A stretch of 24,944 nucleotides of DNA, taken from the NCBI GenBank assembly GCA_902494295.1, contig CABUSL010000013.1:1-24944 (forward strand), given 5' to 3'. Below, one piece after another: positions 15,558-24,944 of the stretch. Source of the DNA: an uncultured Collinsella sp. Lineage in GTDB: Bacteria; Actinomycetota; Coriobacteriia; Coriobacteriales; Coriobacteriaceae. The first letter of the stretch is position 1, and every line of letters starts with the position of its first letter. The notes beneath the pieces are model-generated. The model was not told the origin of the DNA. It worked only from the letters and a program-made list of their open reading frames with translations, and ran no database searches. The position numbers and the translations under genes were made by a program.

Positions 15558-15614
15558 GTCTCAATCTGTAACAGCTGGGGCCGTTTCTACCGAGTAGCTG
15601 TTACAGATCGAGAT
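15558..15614. repeat. 57-bp hairpin repeat, copy 3
   Basis: Arms GTCTCAATCTGTAAC and GTTACAGATCGAGAT enclose a 27-base loop whose ends (AGCT/AGCT) lengthen the stem to 19 bp. A 20-base spacer separates it from copy 2. Besides these repeats and the two terminators, the 450-base gap between malK and glgP shows nothing else. Confidence 0.85.
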
Positions 15615-15653
15615 TCTTCGGTCGAGTCGGGTCACAGGGTAACGTGCGGGCAC

Positions 15654-15686
15654 AAAAAACGGAGCCGTGTTGCCACGACTCCGTTT
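15654..15686 (-). terminator. terminator of malQ-glgP
   Basis: Read on the minus strand, AAACGGAGTCGTG pairs with CACGGCTCCGTTT (one G-T pair) around GCAA and runs into TTTTTTG. It lies about 30 bases after the glgP stop. Confidence 0.9.
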
Positions 15687-15714
15687 CTCAAGAGGATGGG
15701 TAAGGGAAGCGAAA

Positions 15715-17982
<2,268 letters not shown>

Positions 17983-18028
17983 GTTTTCTCCTGTGATGGG
18001 TTGTTTCATGTCTGCAATTCATAAGAAG

Positions 18029-18062
18029 CCCGCGCGAGGGGATTGGGGTGGCCTCGCGCGGG
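18029..18062 (-). other. hairpin between malQ and glgP
   Basis: CCCGCGCGAGG pairs perfectly with CCTCGCGCGGG around a 12-base loop. On the minus strand it is followed only by CTTCTTATG, so it may be a weak terminator or an mRNA-stabilising element that sets the malQ to glgP ratio. Confidence 0.6.
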
Positions 18063-18110
18063 AAAAGCAAGCGCGTCCGCACGGTGGGGAGGGGTCAGGC
18101 GCGGTAGCTC

Positions 18111-19616
18111 CTATTGAGGAAGCTCGATTTCGGCTTCTGACGGGATGCGGAAGTAGGTCTCGGTCCAGTCGGTGAGTTTGTGCTCGAGCTCGCGGGTGAT
18201 GGCGCCGTCGAGCATGCGCCAGGTCCAGTTGCCGCCCAGTGTGGCAGGGGTGTTGATGCGCGCCTCGTTGCCCAAGTTGAGCAGGTCCTGCATGGTGTAG
18301 ATGCACGTGTCGCTCACGCTGGCTGCGATGGTTCGGTTGAGTGCGTCGGTGATAGGCTCGCCGGCCTGCTGATGGGTGTACAGGGCTGCCTGCTCGCGCT
18401 GACGCGGGGTGGCCGTTCCCTCAAACCAGCCGCGCGCCGTCTCGTTGTCGTGGGTGCCCACGTAGGCGACGGTGTTGGCGATGTAGTTATGCGGCAGGTA
18501 GTACGAGTTGGTGCCCTCAAAGGCAAACTGCAGGATCTTCATGCCGGGGAAGCCCGAGTTGTCGCGCATGTCGATGACGCCGGGGGTGAGGAAGCCCAGG
18601 TCCTCGGCGATGATGGGCAGCGTGCCGAGCTTTTCCTCGAGCGTCTTGAAGAACTTGAGGCCGGGACCCTGCGTCCACGAACCGTAGGACGAATCGGGCG
18701 AGGAGAACGGCACCTCCCAATAGGCCTCGAAGCCGCGGAAGTGATCCAGGCGGATGACGTCGTACATGTCGAGGGCGGCGCGAATGCGGCCCTCCCACCA
18801 GGAGAAGCCGTCGGACTCCATGGCGTCCCAGTCGTAGATGGGGTTGCCCCAGTACTGGCCGGTGGCCGAGAACTGGTCGGGCGGCGTGCCGGCGACGCTC
18901 ACGGGATTGCCGGCGGCGTCGATCTTAAAGAGCTCAGGCGTCGCCCACATCTCGACGGAGTCACGCGAGACGTAGATGGGCAGGTCGCCGATGATGAGAA
19001 TGCCGCGCTCGTTGGCATAGGCCTTGAGGCGGCTCCACTGGCGATCGAAGAAGTACTGCGTCATCTGGTGGTAGAGCATACGCGCCGGATGGTTGGCGCA
19101 GACCTTGGCGGAAGCCTCGCCGCGGGTGCGGAGCTCCGCGGGCCACTCCCAAAACGCCTTGAGACCGCACTCCTCTTTGACGGTCATGAACTCACAGTAG
19201 GGGATGAGCCAGTCCTCGTTGGCCTGGATAAAGCCATCGAAATCGGCCGGCTTGTCGGCGGCAAAGCGCTCGGCGGCGCGGTCGAGAATCTGACGGCGGC
19301 CGCCAAAGATAGCACCGTAGTCGACATTGCTGGGGTCGGATCCCAGATACACGCCATCGATATCGCGCTGCTCCAGATACCCTGCTTCGATAAGCTCGGC
19401 AAAGTCGATAAAGTTGGGGTTGCCAGCGCGGGCCGAGAACGACTGATAGGGCGAGTCGCCATAGCTGGTCGTCGTAAGGGGCAGAATCTGCCAGTAATGT
19501 TGTTTGCACGAGGCGAGAAAATCGACGAAGTCGTAGGCATTCCAGCCAAAGCCGCCGATTCCGTATGGTCCGGGCAGAGATGAGACGGGCATGAGGACGC
19601 CGCTTGCACGCTCCAT
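18111..19616 (-). CDS. malQ: 4-alpha-glucanotransferase (amylomaltase)
   Basis: This GH77 disproportionating enzyme transfers maltosyl and dextrin units between maltodextrins and releases glucose. The catalytic residues are visible in order: the nucleophile Asp in IRLDHFRG (near residue 290), the acid/base Glu in IIAEDLG (near 337) and the stabilising Asp in GTHDNET (near 389). The opening ASGVLMPVSSLPGPYGIGG is typical of the shorter, 500-residue bacterial amylomaltases. I start at the ATG at 19616, which has GGTGAG 7 bases upstream; TTG and GTG codons at 19631 and 19628 are in frame but poorly spaced from AAGAAGG. It is first in the malQ-glgP operon. An operator-like palindrome sits at its promoter, 8 bases from a TACAAT -10 element, which links it to the sugar import genes. 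Confidence 0.95.
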   Translation of the reverse strand: MERASGVLMPVSSLPGPYGIGGFGWNAYDFVDFLASCKQHYWQILPLTTTSYGDSPYQSFSARAGNPNFIDFAELIEAGYLEQRDIDGVYLGSDPSNVDYGAIFGGRRQILDRAAERFAADKPADFDGFIQANEDWLIPYCEFMTVKEECGLKAFWEWPAELRTRGEASAKVCANHPARMLYHQMTQYFFDRQWSRLKAYANERGILIIGDLPIYVSRDSVEMWATPELFKIDAAGNPVSVAGTPPDQFSATGQYWGNPIYDWDAMESDGFSWWEGRIRAALDMYDVIRLDHFRGFEAYWEVPFSSPDSSYGSWTQGPGLKFFKTLEEKLGTLPIIAEDLGFLTPGVIDMRDNSGFPGMKILQFAFEGTNSYYLPHNYIANTVAYVGTHDNETARGWFEGTATPRQREQAALYTHQQAGEPITDALNRTIAASVSDTCIYTMQDLLNLGNEARINTPATLGGNWTWRMLDGAITRELEHKLTDWTETYFRIPSEAEIELPQ

Positions 19617-19714
19617 GAATGCGCTCACCAACCTTCTTGTTGTGGGGTCGGCCTGCCGATGGGTGTGCAGTCCGCCTCCGATGTTCTGATTCGATACGCC
19701 TATTGTAAAACATG

Positions 19715-19726
19715 TTGTTTAAACAT
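19715..19726. promoter_or_regulatory. operator-like palindrome in the malQ promoter
   Basis: TTGTTTAAACAT lies 8 bases upstream of a minus-strand -10-like TACAAT (plus-strand bases 19702-19707). The surrounding bases extend the dyad to ACATG...CATGT. Its position between -35 and -10 suggests repression. Confidence 0.6.
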
Positions 19727-19780
19727 GTACAGGCAAGATAAAAAAGTTGGTCGATTTTCGGCGAATGGTTACATGCCATG

Positions 19781-19815
19781 AAAAAAGCCCCGACCTCACA
19801 ACGTGAGATCGGGGC
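19781..19815 (-). terminator. galE terminator
   Basis: On the minus strand GCCCCGATCTCAC pairs with GTGAGGTCGGGGC (one wobble pair) around a 3-base loop and runs into TTTTTT. It begins about 22 bases after the galE stop. Confidence 0.92.
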
Positions 19816-19837
19816 AAGAGCGGTATGTAGGTTTTTG

Positions 19838-20899
19838 CTACTCGGCGTCGGCGAAGCCGTTGGGGTTGTGGCTCTGCCAGTTCCAGCTATCGCGGCACAT
19901 GTCCGCGATGTCGTATTGGGCCTTCCAGCCCATCATGCGCTCGGCCTTGGAGGCATCGCACCAGTTGGCAGCGATGTCGCCGGCGCGGCGCTCGCGGATC
20001 ACGTAGGGCAGCTCCTTGCCACAAGCCTTGGAGAAGGCGGCGACGACCTCGAGTACCGAGGTGCCGGTGCCGGTGCCCAAGTTAAAGATCTCGACGCCGG
20101 TCTTGCCGTTCATCCAGTTAAGGGCGGCAACGTGACCAGAGGCCAGATCGCACACGTGGATGTAGTCGCGCACGCCGGTGCCGTCGGGGGTGGGGTAGTC
20201 GTTACCAAAGACCTGAACGGCCTCGAGCTTGCCCACGGCGACCTGGGCGACATAGGGCACCAGGTTGTTGGGGATGCCCTTGGGGTCCTCGCCGATCAGG
20301 CCCGACGGATGAGCGCCGATGGGGTTGAAGTAACGGAGCAGCACGACGTCCCACTCGGGGTCGGCGGTGTGGACGTCCATAAGGATCTGCTCGATCATCC
20401 ACTTGGTCCAACCATAGGGGTTGGTCGCGGGCTTCTTAGGATCCTCCTCGGTGACGGGCGGGTTGTCCGGGTCGCCGTAGACGGTCGAGGAGCTCGAGAA
20501 GATGATGGACTTGCAGCCATGGTTGCGCATGACGTCGACGAGCACCAGGGTGTTCTCGATGTTGTTGTGGTAGTACTCGACGGGCTTGCTCACCGACTCG
20601 CCGACGGCCTTAAAGCCGGCGAAGTGGATGACGCGGTCGATCTGATGGGTATCGAAGATCTTGTTCATCGCATCGCGGTCGAGCACGTTGGCCTCGTAGA
20701 AGGTGAGGTTCTTGGCGGCCTCGTCGCCCACGATGGTCTTGACGCGGTCGACGGCGACGGCGCTGGAGTTGGAGAGATCATCGACGATGACGACCTGGTA
20801 GCCACCCTCGAGCAGCTGAACGACGGTGTGCGAGCCGATAAAGCCGGCGCCACCGGTAACGAGGACGCAGGTGTCTTTGGGGTCGAGTGCTTTGGACAT
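19838..20899 (-). CDS. galE: UDP-glucose 4-epimerase
   Basis: The 353-residue enzyme interconverts UDP-glucose and UDP-galactose with bound NAD. It is an extended short-chain dehydrogenase: the nucleotide-binding TGGAGFIGSH is at residues 15-24, the catalytic serine is in FSSSSTVYG, and the YxxxK pair sits in YGWTK near residue 163-167. The substrate-side segment RYFNPIGAH and a C-terminal GTGTGTSV complete the family pattern. AGGAGA lies 4 bases before the ATG at 20899. It has its own terminator and is not in an operon with the maltodextrin genes. Confidence 0.96.
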   Translation of the reverse strand: MSKALDPKDTCVLVTGGAGFIGSHTVVQLLEGGYQVVIVDDLSNSSAVAVDRVKTIVGDEAAKNLTFYEANVLDRDAMNKIFDTHQIDRVIHFAGFKAVGESVSKPVEYYHNNIENTLVLVDVMRNHGCKSIIFSSSSTVYGDPDNPPVTEEDPKKPATNPYGWTKWMIEQILMDVHTADPEWDVVLLRYFNPIGAHPSGLIGEDPKGIPNNLVPYVAQVAVGKLEAVQVFGNDYPTPDGTGVRDYIHVCDLASGHVAALNWMNGKTGVEIFNLGTGTGTSVLEVVAAFSKACGKELPYVIRERRAGDIAANWCDASKAERMMGWKAQYDIADMCRDSWNWQSHNPNGFADAE

Positions 20900-21104
20900 G
20901 TAGTCTCCTATCGAATCAGGAACACTTCTTCAGGGGAGTATAGCGCAGGCAGGGACACCCAAATCGTGCGCTGTAGGAAAAGCAGAGGATTGTGCTAACG
21001 TACTCATAGAAGAGCTTGCGTACGCATAACCTGATCTTTGGCATTTGCTTACGAGCCGCTGACCTTGTAGTTTCCTGCCGTTCGTGGAAATCGTTGGGAC
21101 GCGC

Positions 21105-21168
21105 CATATGTACGCTAATATGTATGAGTTGAGCGACATATAAATAAACATGTAACGGAGTACATATG
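21105..21168 (+). promoter_or_regulatory. AT-rich leader with inverted 9-mers before the hydrolase gene
   Basis: CATATGTAC (21105-21113) and its exact inverse GTACATATG (21160-21168) bracket an AT-rich leader, and the second copy includes the start codon of the hydrolase. The same 9-mer occurs at 2268-2276, just before the Toprim gene start. This may be a regulator site, but the motif is short and AT-rich. The rest of the 265-base gap to galE shows nothing else I can name. Confidence 0.3.
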
Positions 21169-22371
21169 TCACCAAACAGCGATTCCATCCTTTCCCAGGA
21201 GCTCTCGCGCCGCACTGCCCTCAAAGCTCTGTTCGGCGCCGCTTCTGCGGCGGTTCTTTTTGGCCTGCCCGCTCGCGCCCATGCGGCGGAGGCTTCCAAA
21301 GAAACCACCGATAAACTGAATGCCGCCCAGGCCCAACTCGACGAGGTTCAGGCCCAGCTCGACAGCATCGCAAATGAGTATGCGGCGCTGGCCAACAAGA
21401 ATGCCCAGACCCTCAACGACATCGAGAATGTCCAGGGCAAGATTGACGACACGCAGGCCCAGATCGATGAAAAGAAGGCCGAGCTCAAGAAGAAGCGCAA
21501 CGACCTTTCCGATCGCGTGGCCGCCAGCTACAAGTCCGGCGGCACGAACATCCTGTCGCTGCTGCTGGCCTCTGGCTCGTTTGAGGAACTCGTCGCCAAC
21601 GCGCATTACGTTGAGAAGATCAACAAGAGCGACCGCGATGCCATCGAGGATATCCAGACGATTCAGGCTGAGCTCGACGCACAGAAGACCGAGCTCGAAG
21701 CACAAAAGGCCGACCTGGAAAAACTCAAGGACCAGCAGACGGCTCAGATGCAGGATATGCAGGCCAAGCAGCAAGAAGTCCAGACCGTGCTGAACGGTCT
21801 TTCCGACGACGTCAAGGAGCTCATGGCTCAGCGCGATTCCGAGATCCTCGCTGCCGCCCAGGCTGAGGAGGCTGCCAGGAAGGCCGCCGCTGCCGCTGCC
21901 GCCGCGAACAAGAACAATTCCTACTCGGGTGGTTCAAGCTCGGGTGGCGGATCGTATGCGCCCGGAACCCCGCAACAGAATGCCGGCTCGGGCAAACAGC
22001 AGGCCGTCGTCAACGCGTGCTACTCCACGCCTTCGCCGGGTCAGAACTGGTGCGCGGCGTGGGTTACCAATGTCTTCCGTAACGCCGGCGTGGGCTATTT
22101 TGGCGGCAACGCGTGTGACATGTTCAACGCCTGGTGCTATAGCTCCGATCGCTCGGCGCTGCAGGTGGGCATGATCGTGGCCGACTCATCGCATAGCGGT
22201 ACCGGCATGCCGGGTCTGATCTATGGCCACGTGGGCATCTATGTTGGCGGCGGCATCGTTATGAGCAACGAGGGTGCCATTACGTCTAAGTCGCTCGATT
22301 CGTTTATTAGCTTCTATGGCACTGGCTCTGGCGTGCGTTGGGGCTGGCTCGGCGGTATTGCGCTGTCGTAA
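21166..22371 (+). CDS. secreted coiled-coil CHAP/NlpC-like peptidoglycan hydrolase
   Basis: The 401 residues comprise a signal peptide with SRR at about residues 14-16 and a cleavage region at ARAHAAE, then a long coiled coil (45-245) rich in Gln, Asp, Leu and Lys, of the PcsB/CwlO type. A Gly/Ser-rich linker (about 250-275) leads to a papain-like domain. The likely catalytic cysteine is C296 in QNWCAAWV and the histidine H355 in YGHVGIYVG. Proteins of this plan split peptide cross-links in the cell wall during division and are held inactive by the coiled coil until a partner such as FtsEX engages it. That partner is not in this window. The twin arginine and following hydrophobic stretch may mean Tat export. 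ACGGAG lies just before the ATG at 21166. Confidence 0.9.
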   Translation: MSPNSDSILSQELSRRTALKALFGAASAAVLFGLPARAHAAEASKETTDKLNAAQAQLDEVQAQLDSIANEYAALANKNAQTLNDIENVQGKIDDTQAQIDEKKAELKKKRNDLSDRVAASYKSGGTNILSLLLASGSFEELVANAHYVEKINKSDRDAIEDIQTIQAELDAQKTELEAQKADLEKLKDQQTAQMQDMQAKQQEVQTVLNGLSDDVKELMAQRDSEILAAAQAEEAARKAAAAAAAANKNNSYSGGSSSGGGSYAPGTPQQNAGSGKQQAVVNACYSTPSPGQNWCAAWVTNVFRNAGVGYFGGNACDMFNAWCYSSDRSALQVGMIVADSSHSGTGMPGLIYGHVGIYVGGGIVMSNEGAITSKSLDSFISFYGTGSGVRWGWLGGIALS

Positions 22372-22377
22372 AGCCGA

Positions 22378-22518
22378 CGGGGCCGCGTGCCCGCCCGCAA
22401 TATATTTGATTGCCTGCTCGGGCAGTCCTGCGCAAGACGAAGGCCACATTAAGTGGCCTTCTTTGCGTGCGGAACTCGCGATCAATCAAATATAATGCGG
22501 GCGGGCACGCGGCCCTCT
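22378..22518. repeat. palindromic element, dispersed repeat copy B (about 140 bp)
   Basis: The outer arms (22381-22412 and 22483-22514) are complementary over 32-33 bp with about one mismatch. An inner hairpin, GAAGGCCAC/GTGGCCTTC (22439-22447 with 22453-22461), sits at the centre. Its right half matches 4639-4696. It lies just after the hydrolase stop and could serve as its terminator (TTCTTTG follows the inner stem), or be a miniature mobile element. I see no target duplication. Confidence 0.75.
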
Positions 22519-22567
22519 CGGGTTTGGGGCGCGACACACCGGACTGGGTTATCTGAATGAATATGGT

Positions 22568-22594
22568 GAAGGCCCCTTTCGGGGCCTTCTTTTT
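22568..22594 (+). terminator. plus-strand terminator at the end of murB
   Basis: GAAGGCCCC pairs with GGGGCCTTC around TTTC and runs into TTTTT. The T tract overlaps the murB stop codon on the other strand. It ends transcripts arriving from the hydrolase gene. Confidence 0.85.
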
Positions 22595-23555
22595 ATAAAA
22601 ATTCGCCTACTCGGTGGACTTCGGGTTCTAGGTCTACGTCGAATTGGCCTTTGACGGTTGTTTGGATGTGGCGGATGAGTTCGTCAACGTCGGCGGCGGT
22701 GGCGTGGTTGGCGTTGACGATAAAACCGCAGTGCTTTTCGCTTACCTGCGCGCCGCCAACGGCGTGTCCTCGCAGGCCGGCATCCATGATGAGCTTGCCG
22801 GCAAAGTAACCCTCGGGGCGCTTGAAGGTGGAGCCGGCACTCGGCATGTCGAGCGGCTGCTTGTCCTCGCGGCGCTGGCGGTAGTCGTCCATGTCGGCCT
22901 TGATCATCGCGGCGTTGCCCGGTGCGAGGTTGAAGGTGGCAGAAAGAACGATAAAGCCGTCGTCGGCGATGCGACTCTTGCGATAGCCCAGGTTGAGCTC
23001 ATCGACATCGAACTCGATGATGTTGCCGCTGCCGCGGGTGCCGTCGTCGAGCATGCGGGCGGGCTTGTAGACGCGCACAGACTCCAGCACGTCTGCCATG
23101 CAGGCACCGTAGGCGCCGGCGTTCATGTAGCAGGCGCCGCCGACCGATCCGGGGATGCCCGAGATGGGCTCCATGCCGGTGAGACCGGCCTCGGCTGCCG
23201 CCGCGGCGACATCGGAAAGCAAGGCGCCGGCCGCCGCCGTGACGTGCGTACCGTCGACCGTAATGTCGGAGAGGCCTTCGCCCAACGCCACGACGACGCC
23301 GCGGATACCCTTGTCGCCGACGAGCAGGTCGGAGCCGTTGCCCACGATGGTGAGCGGCAGGTCGCAGCGATAACAGGTGTCGAGCGTGGCGACGAGGCCC
23401 TGCTCGGTATCGGGCGTGACAAAGACGTCGGCCGGGCCGCCGATCTTAAACGTGGTGTGCTCGCGCATGGGCTCGCTCATCAGCACGTTGTCCTCGCCGG
23501 CAACGCCAGCAAGCGCGCACAGCAGGTCCTCGTTAAAAAAGTCGTTCTCGTGCAT
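22593..23555 (-). CDS. murB: UDP-N-acetylenolpyruvoylglucosamine reductase
   Basis: MurB uses FAD and NADPH to reduce UDP-GlcNAc-enolpyruvate to UDP-MurNAc in the cytoplasm. The 320-residue protein has the FAD-binding motifs HTTFKIGGPADVF, GNGSDLLV and GIPGSVGGACYMNAGAYG, the proton-donating serine in SAGSTFKRP, and GAQVSEKHCGFIVNA. These match the shorter type II (Gram-positive) MurB. I start at the ATG at 23555 with AAGGCGGA 7 bases upstream; a TTG at 23600 is in frame but would put this ribosome site inside the gene. It is alone on the minus strand, convergent with the hydrolase gene and divergent from the LacI-type gene. Confidence 0.95.
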   Translation of the reverse strand: MHENDFFNEDLLCALAGVAGEDNVLMSEPMREHTTFKIGGPADVFVTPDTEQGLVATLDTCYRCDLPLTIVGNGSDLLVGDKGIRGVVVALGEGLSDITVDGTHVTAAAGALLSDVAAAAAEAGLTGMEPISGIPGSVGGACYMNAGAYGACMADVLESVRVYKPARMLDDGTRGSGNIIEFDVDELNLGYRKSRIADDGFIVLSATFNLAPGNAAMIKADMDDYRQRREDKQPLDMPSAGSTFKRPEGYFAGKLIMDAGLRGHAVGGAQVSEKHCGFIVNANHATAADVDELIRHIQTTVKGQFDVDLEPEVHRVGEFL

Positions 23556-23738
23556 ACGAATATCCGCCTTTTGGTGGTCGTTGTCATCAATCGATTGCAA
23601 TATACCCCACCCGGACGGATTTGGTGCGCTGGCGGCGATAAAACAGCCGTCTACCGGATTGGTAAAGTGTTTATCACCGAGGTAGAGGGGCGGTCGCTAT
23701 ACTTTCAAGAGATTGCGCGTAAACCTGGAAGGAGCGAG

Positions 23739-24767
23739 ATGGCCAACAAAGTCACCCTCAAGCAGATTGCCCAGGAGGTGGGGCTTTCCCCCTCGTCGGT
23801 CTCGCTTGTTCTCAATAATCGGCCCTGTCGCATCTCGGAAGAAAACCGCAAGCTCATCAAGGAGGTTGCGGCGCGCAACCACTATGTTCCTAATCAGATT
23901 GCGCGTAGCCTGGTCATGCGCGAGTCGCGCACGCTGGGCCTTATCGTCCCTAACATCGAGAGCCGCTTTTTTGCCTCGCTCGCCGGTAGCCTGGAAAAGC
24001 GCTGCCGCGAGGACGGCTATGCGCTCTTCATTACCAGCTCGGGTGGAAGTGCCGACGACGATCTGGAGCTGCTGCGCCAGCTGGTAACGCGCGGCGTTGA
24101 TGGTGTCTTCCTGGTTGTGGGCGACGAGTTCTCCGACGACCGCGCCCTGCGCGAAGAAGTCAGCCATCTGCCTATCCCTGCCGTGATGGTCGACCGTGCC
24201 ATTGAGGGGCTCGAGTGCGACAAAGTGATGTTCGACCACGAGATGGGTGGCTACATGGCCACTCGCTATCTGATCGAGCAGGGTCACCGTCGCATTGCCT
24301 GCTTGGTTAACGCGCGCCGTTCCAATACGGGGCGTAAGCGACTTGCCGGCTATGAGCGCGCGCTGCGCGAGGTTGGCCTGCCTATCGACGCACGTTTGGA
24401 GTTTGAGAGCGAGTACTACATTCCGAGTGCCTACGAGGCCTCGGAGGCGGTGCTCGCAACTGATGCCACCGCTGTGTTCGCAAGTTCGGATAACATTGCC
24501 CTCGGTCTGCTCAAGCGCTTGCACGAGATGGGGAAGAGCATCCCGGGCGATATCTCGGTGGTGAGCTATGACAACTCGGCGGCCGACGTTCTCTTTGAGC
24601 CGGCGCTGACCGCGATTGAGCAGGATCCTGGTGTCCTTGCGGAGCATGCTTTTGGCTGCATGTCCAAGCGTCTTGCCGGTAGGGGCGGCAGGCGTGCCGA
24701 AGAGGTCGTCCTGGAGCCGGCGCTTATCGTTAAGGGCAGCGTGCTCGAACTTACCGAATGTAGCTAA
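23739..24767 (+). CDS. LacI-family transcriptional regulator
   Basis: The 342 residues hold an N-terminal LacI helix-turn-helix with hinge (VTLKQIAQEVGLSPSSVSLV, then the RISEENRKLI segment) and a periplasmic-binding-protein-like sensor domain from about residue 60 (TLGLIVPNIESRFF, DGVFLVVGD, VSYDNSAA). The family responds to sugars or nucleosides. I start at the ATG at 23739, with GGAAGGAG 4 bases upstream; the frame is open further upstream, antisense to murB, but this is not coding. A -10-like TATACT lies at 23698-23703. The target is unknown; no sugar gene is adjacent in this window on its downstream side. Its 183-base upstream gap is shared with murB. Confidence 0.93.
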   Translation: MANKVTLKQIAQEVGLSPSSVSLVLNNRPCRISEENRKLIKEVAARNHYVPNQIARSLVMRESRTLGLIVPNIESRFFASLAGSLEKRCREDGYALFITSSGGSADDDLELLRQLVTRGVDGVFLVVGDEFSDDRALREEVSHLPIPAVMVDRAIEGLECDKVMFDHEMGGYMATRYLIEQGHRRIACLVNARRSNTGRKRLAGYERALREVGLPIDARLEFESEYYIPSAYEASEAVLATDATAVFASSDNIALGLLKRLHEMGKSIPGDISVVSYDNSAADVLFEPALTAIEQDPGVLAEHAFGCMSKRLAGRGGRRAEEVVLEPALIVKGSVLELTECS

Positions 24768-24811
24768 ACGTACTTGTTTGTTTGCATAGATTGCATGCGG
24801 AGTGTCCGCTA

Positions 24812-24840
24812 TTTGCCGGCGGGGATAGATAGCCGGCAAA
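24812..24840 (+). other. hairpin downstream of the LacI-type gene
   Basis: TTTGCCGGC pairs with GCCGGCAAA around an 11-base loop, 45 bases after the stop. No T tract follows on either strand, so it is a weak terminator candidate at best. Confidence 0.45.
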
Positions 24841-24841
24841 A

Positions 24842-24935
24842 ATGTAAACCGCGGCGGGTCCAAAATCGTATCCGTGATGGTAAACACATCGGGATCAAAG
24901 GCATCCTGCGGGTTTTTCTTCTTGAACAGCCCCAT
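24842..24935 (-). CDS. possible start of a minus-strand gene (end uncertain)
   Basis: An ATG at 24935 has GAGG 5 bases upstream and opens MGLFKKKNPQDAFDPD, followed by VFTITDTILDPPR, which reads like a genuine small-protein N-terminus with GC-rich third positions. The frame then runs on through the hairpin at 24812-24840 and antisense to the LacI-type gene to 23697. I do not believe that long extension. The gene may be truncated or frameshifted near 24840, or the whole frame may be an antisense artefact. Confidence 0.3.
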
Positions 24936-24944
24936 ATCAGCCTC

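Noticed and set aside
15401..15614. CRISPR array
   Set aside because: The units are hairpins with 27-base variable loops and unequal 20-23 base gaps, only three copies, and no cas genes are present.
15401..15614. Integron attC sites
   Set aside because: The arms do not contain the GTTRRRY/RYYYAAC core pairs, and there are no cassettes or integrase.
19838..20899. galE as part of the maltodextrin operon
   Set aside because: It has its own terminator at 19781-19815 and ribosome site, and I found no TTGTTTAAACAA-type operator upstream of it.
22644..23738. Upstream extension of the LacI-type gene
   Set aside because: The frame is open by chance across the antisense of murB; the helix-turn-helix begins right after the ATG at 23739, which has a strong ribosome site.

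Overview
The window looks like a chromosomal segment of a high-GC actinobacterium of the class Coriobacteriia, most likely Collinsella or a close relative. This is inferred from the GC-rich third codon positions, the Tat-type lipoprotein signal, the type of MurB and CstA, and the gut-style alpha-glucan and PTS gene set; no rRNA is present to confirm it. Most of the window is ordinary chromosome, and I see no phage, IS transposase or CRISPR array.

Layout. 1-2182: the tail of an unidentified ORF, tandem hairpins with an intrinsic terminator, and cstA. 2288-4471: a large protein with a Toprim domain resembling the C-terminal domain of Wadjet JetD and an N-terminal helical domain, joined by a roughly 350-residue charged linker. 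4472-4893: a 420-bp non-coding stretch with a long imperfect palindrome, a dispersed repeat, a tRNA 3'-end-like fragment and a terminator, followed by tRNA-Gln on the minus strand. 5007-7076 (minus): a peptidoglycan-binding protein and a polyprenyl diphosphate synthase. 7190-10589: a PTS EIIC-EIIB permease fused to a HAD phosphatase (minus), divergent from a TreR-like GntR regulator. 10896-15261 (plus): a CUT1 sugar ABC importer (lipoprotein, two permeases, ATPase). 15262-15714: a terminator, three tandem 57-bp hairpin repeats, and the glgP terminator. 15715-19616 (minus): malQ then glgP. 19838-20899 (minus): galE. 21166-22371 (plus): a coiled-coil CHAP/NlpC-like cell-wall hydrolase, followed by a 140-bp palindromic element related to the repeat near 4640. 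22593-23555 (minus): murB. 23739-24767 (plus): a LacI-type regulator.

How the genes fit together. The centre (7190-19616) reads as one alpha-glucoside/maltodextrin locus. Near-identical palindromes of the form TTGTTTAAACAA lie at the promoters of the PTS-HAD gene, the GntR gene, the ABC operon and malQ-glgP; they closely resemble the TreR operator class. The model is that one regulator controls an ABC importer for free maltodextrins, a PTS importer that delivers phosphorylated disaccharide and carries its own phosphatase domain, and MalQ plus GlgP, which process the free sugars. No 6-phospho-alpha-glucosidase gene is seen nearby.

Most notable: the PTS-phosphatase fusion, the stand-alone JetD-like Toprim protein without JetABC, the array of 57-bp hairpins, and the two families of long palindromic elements.
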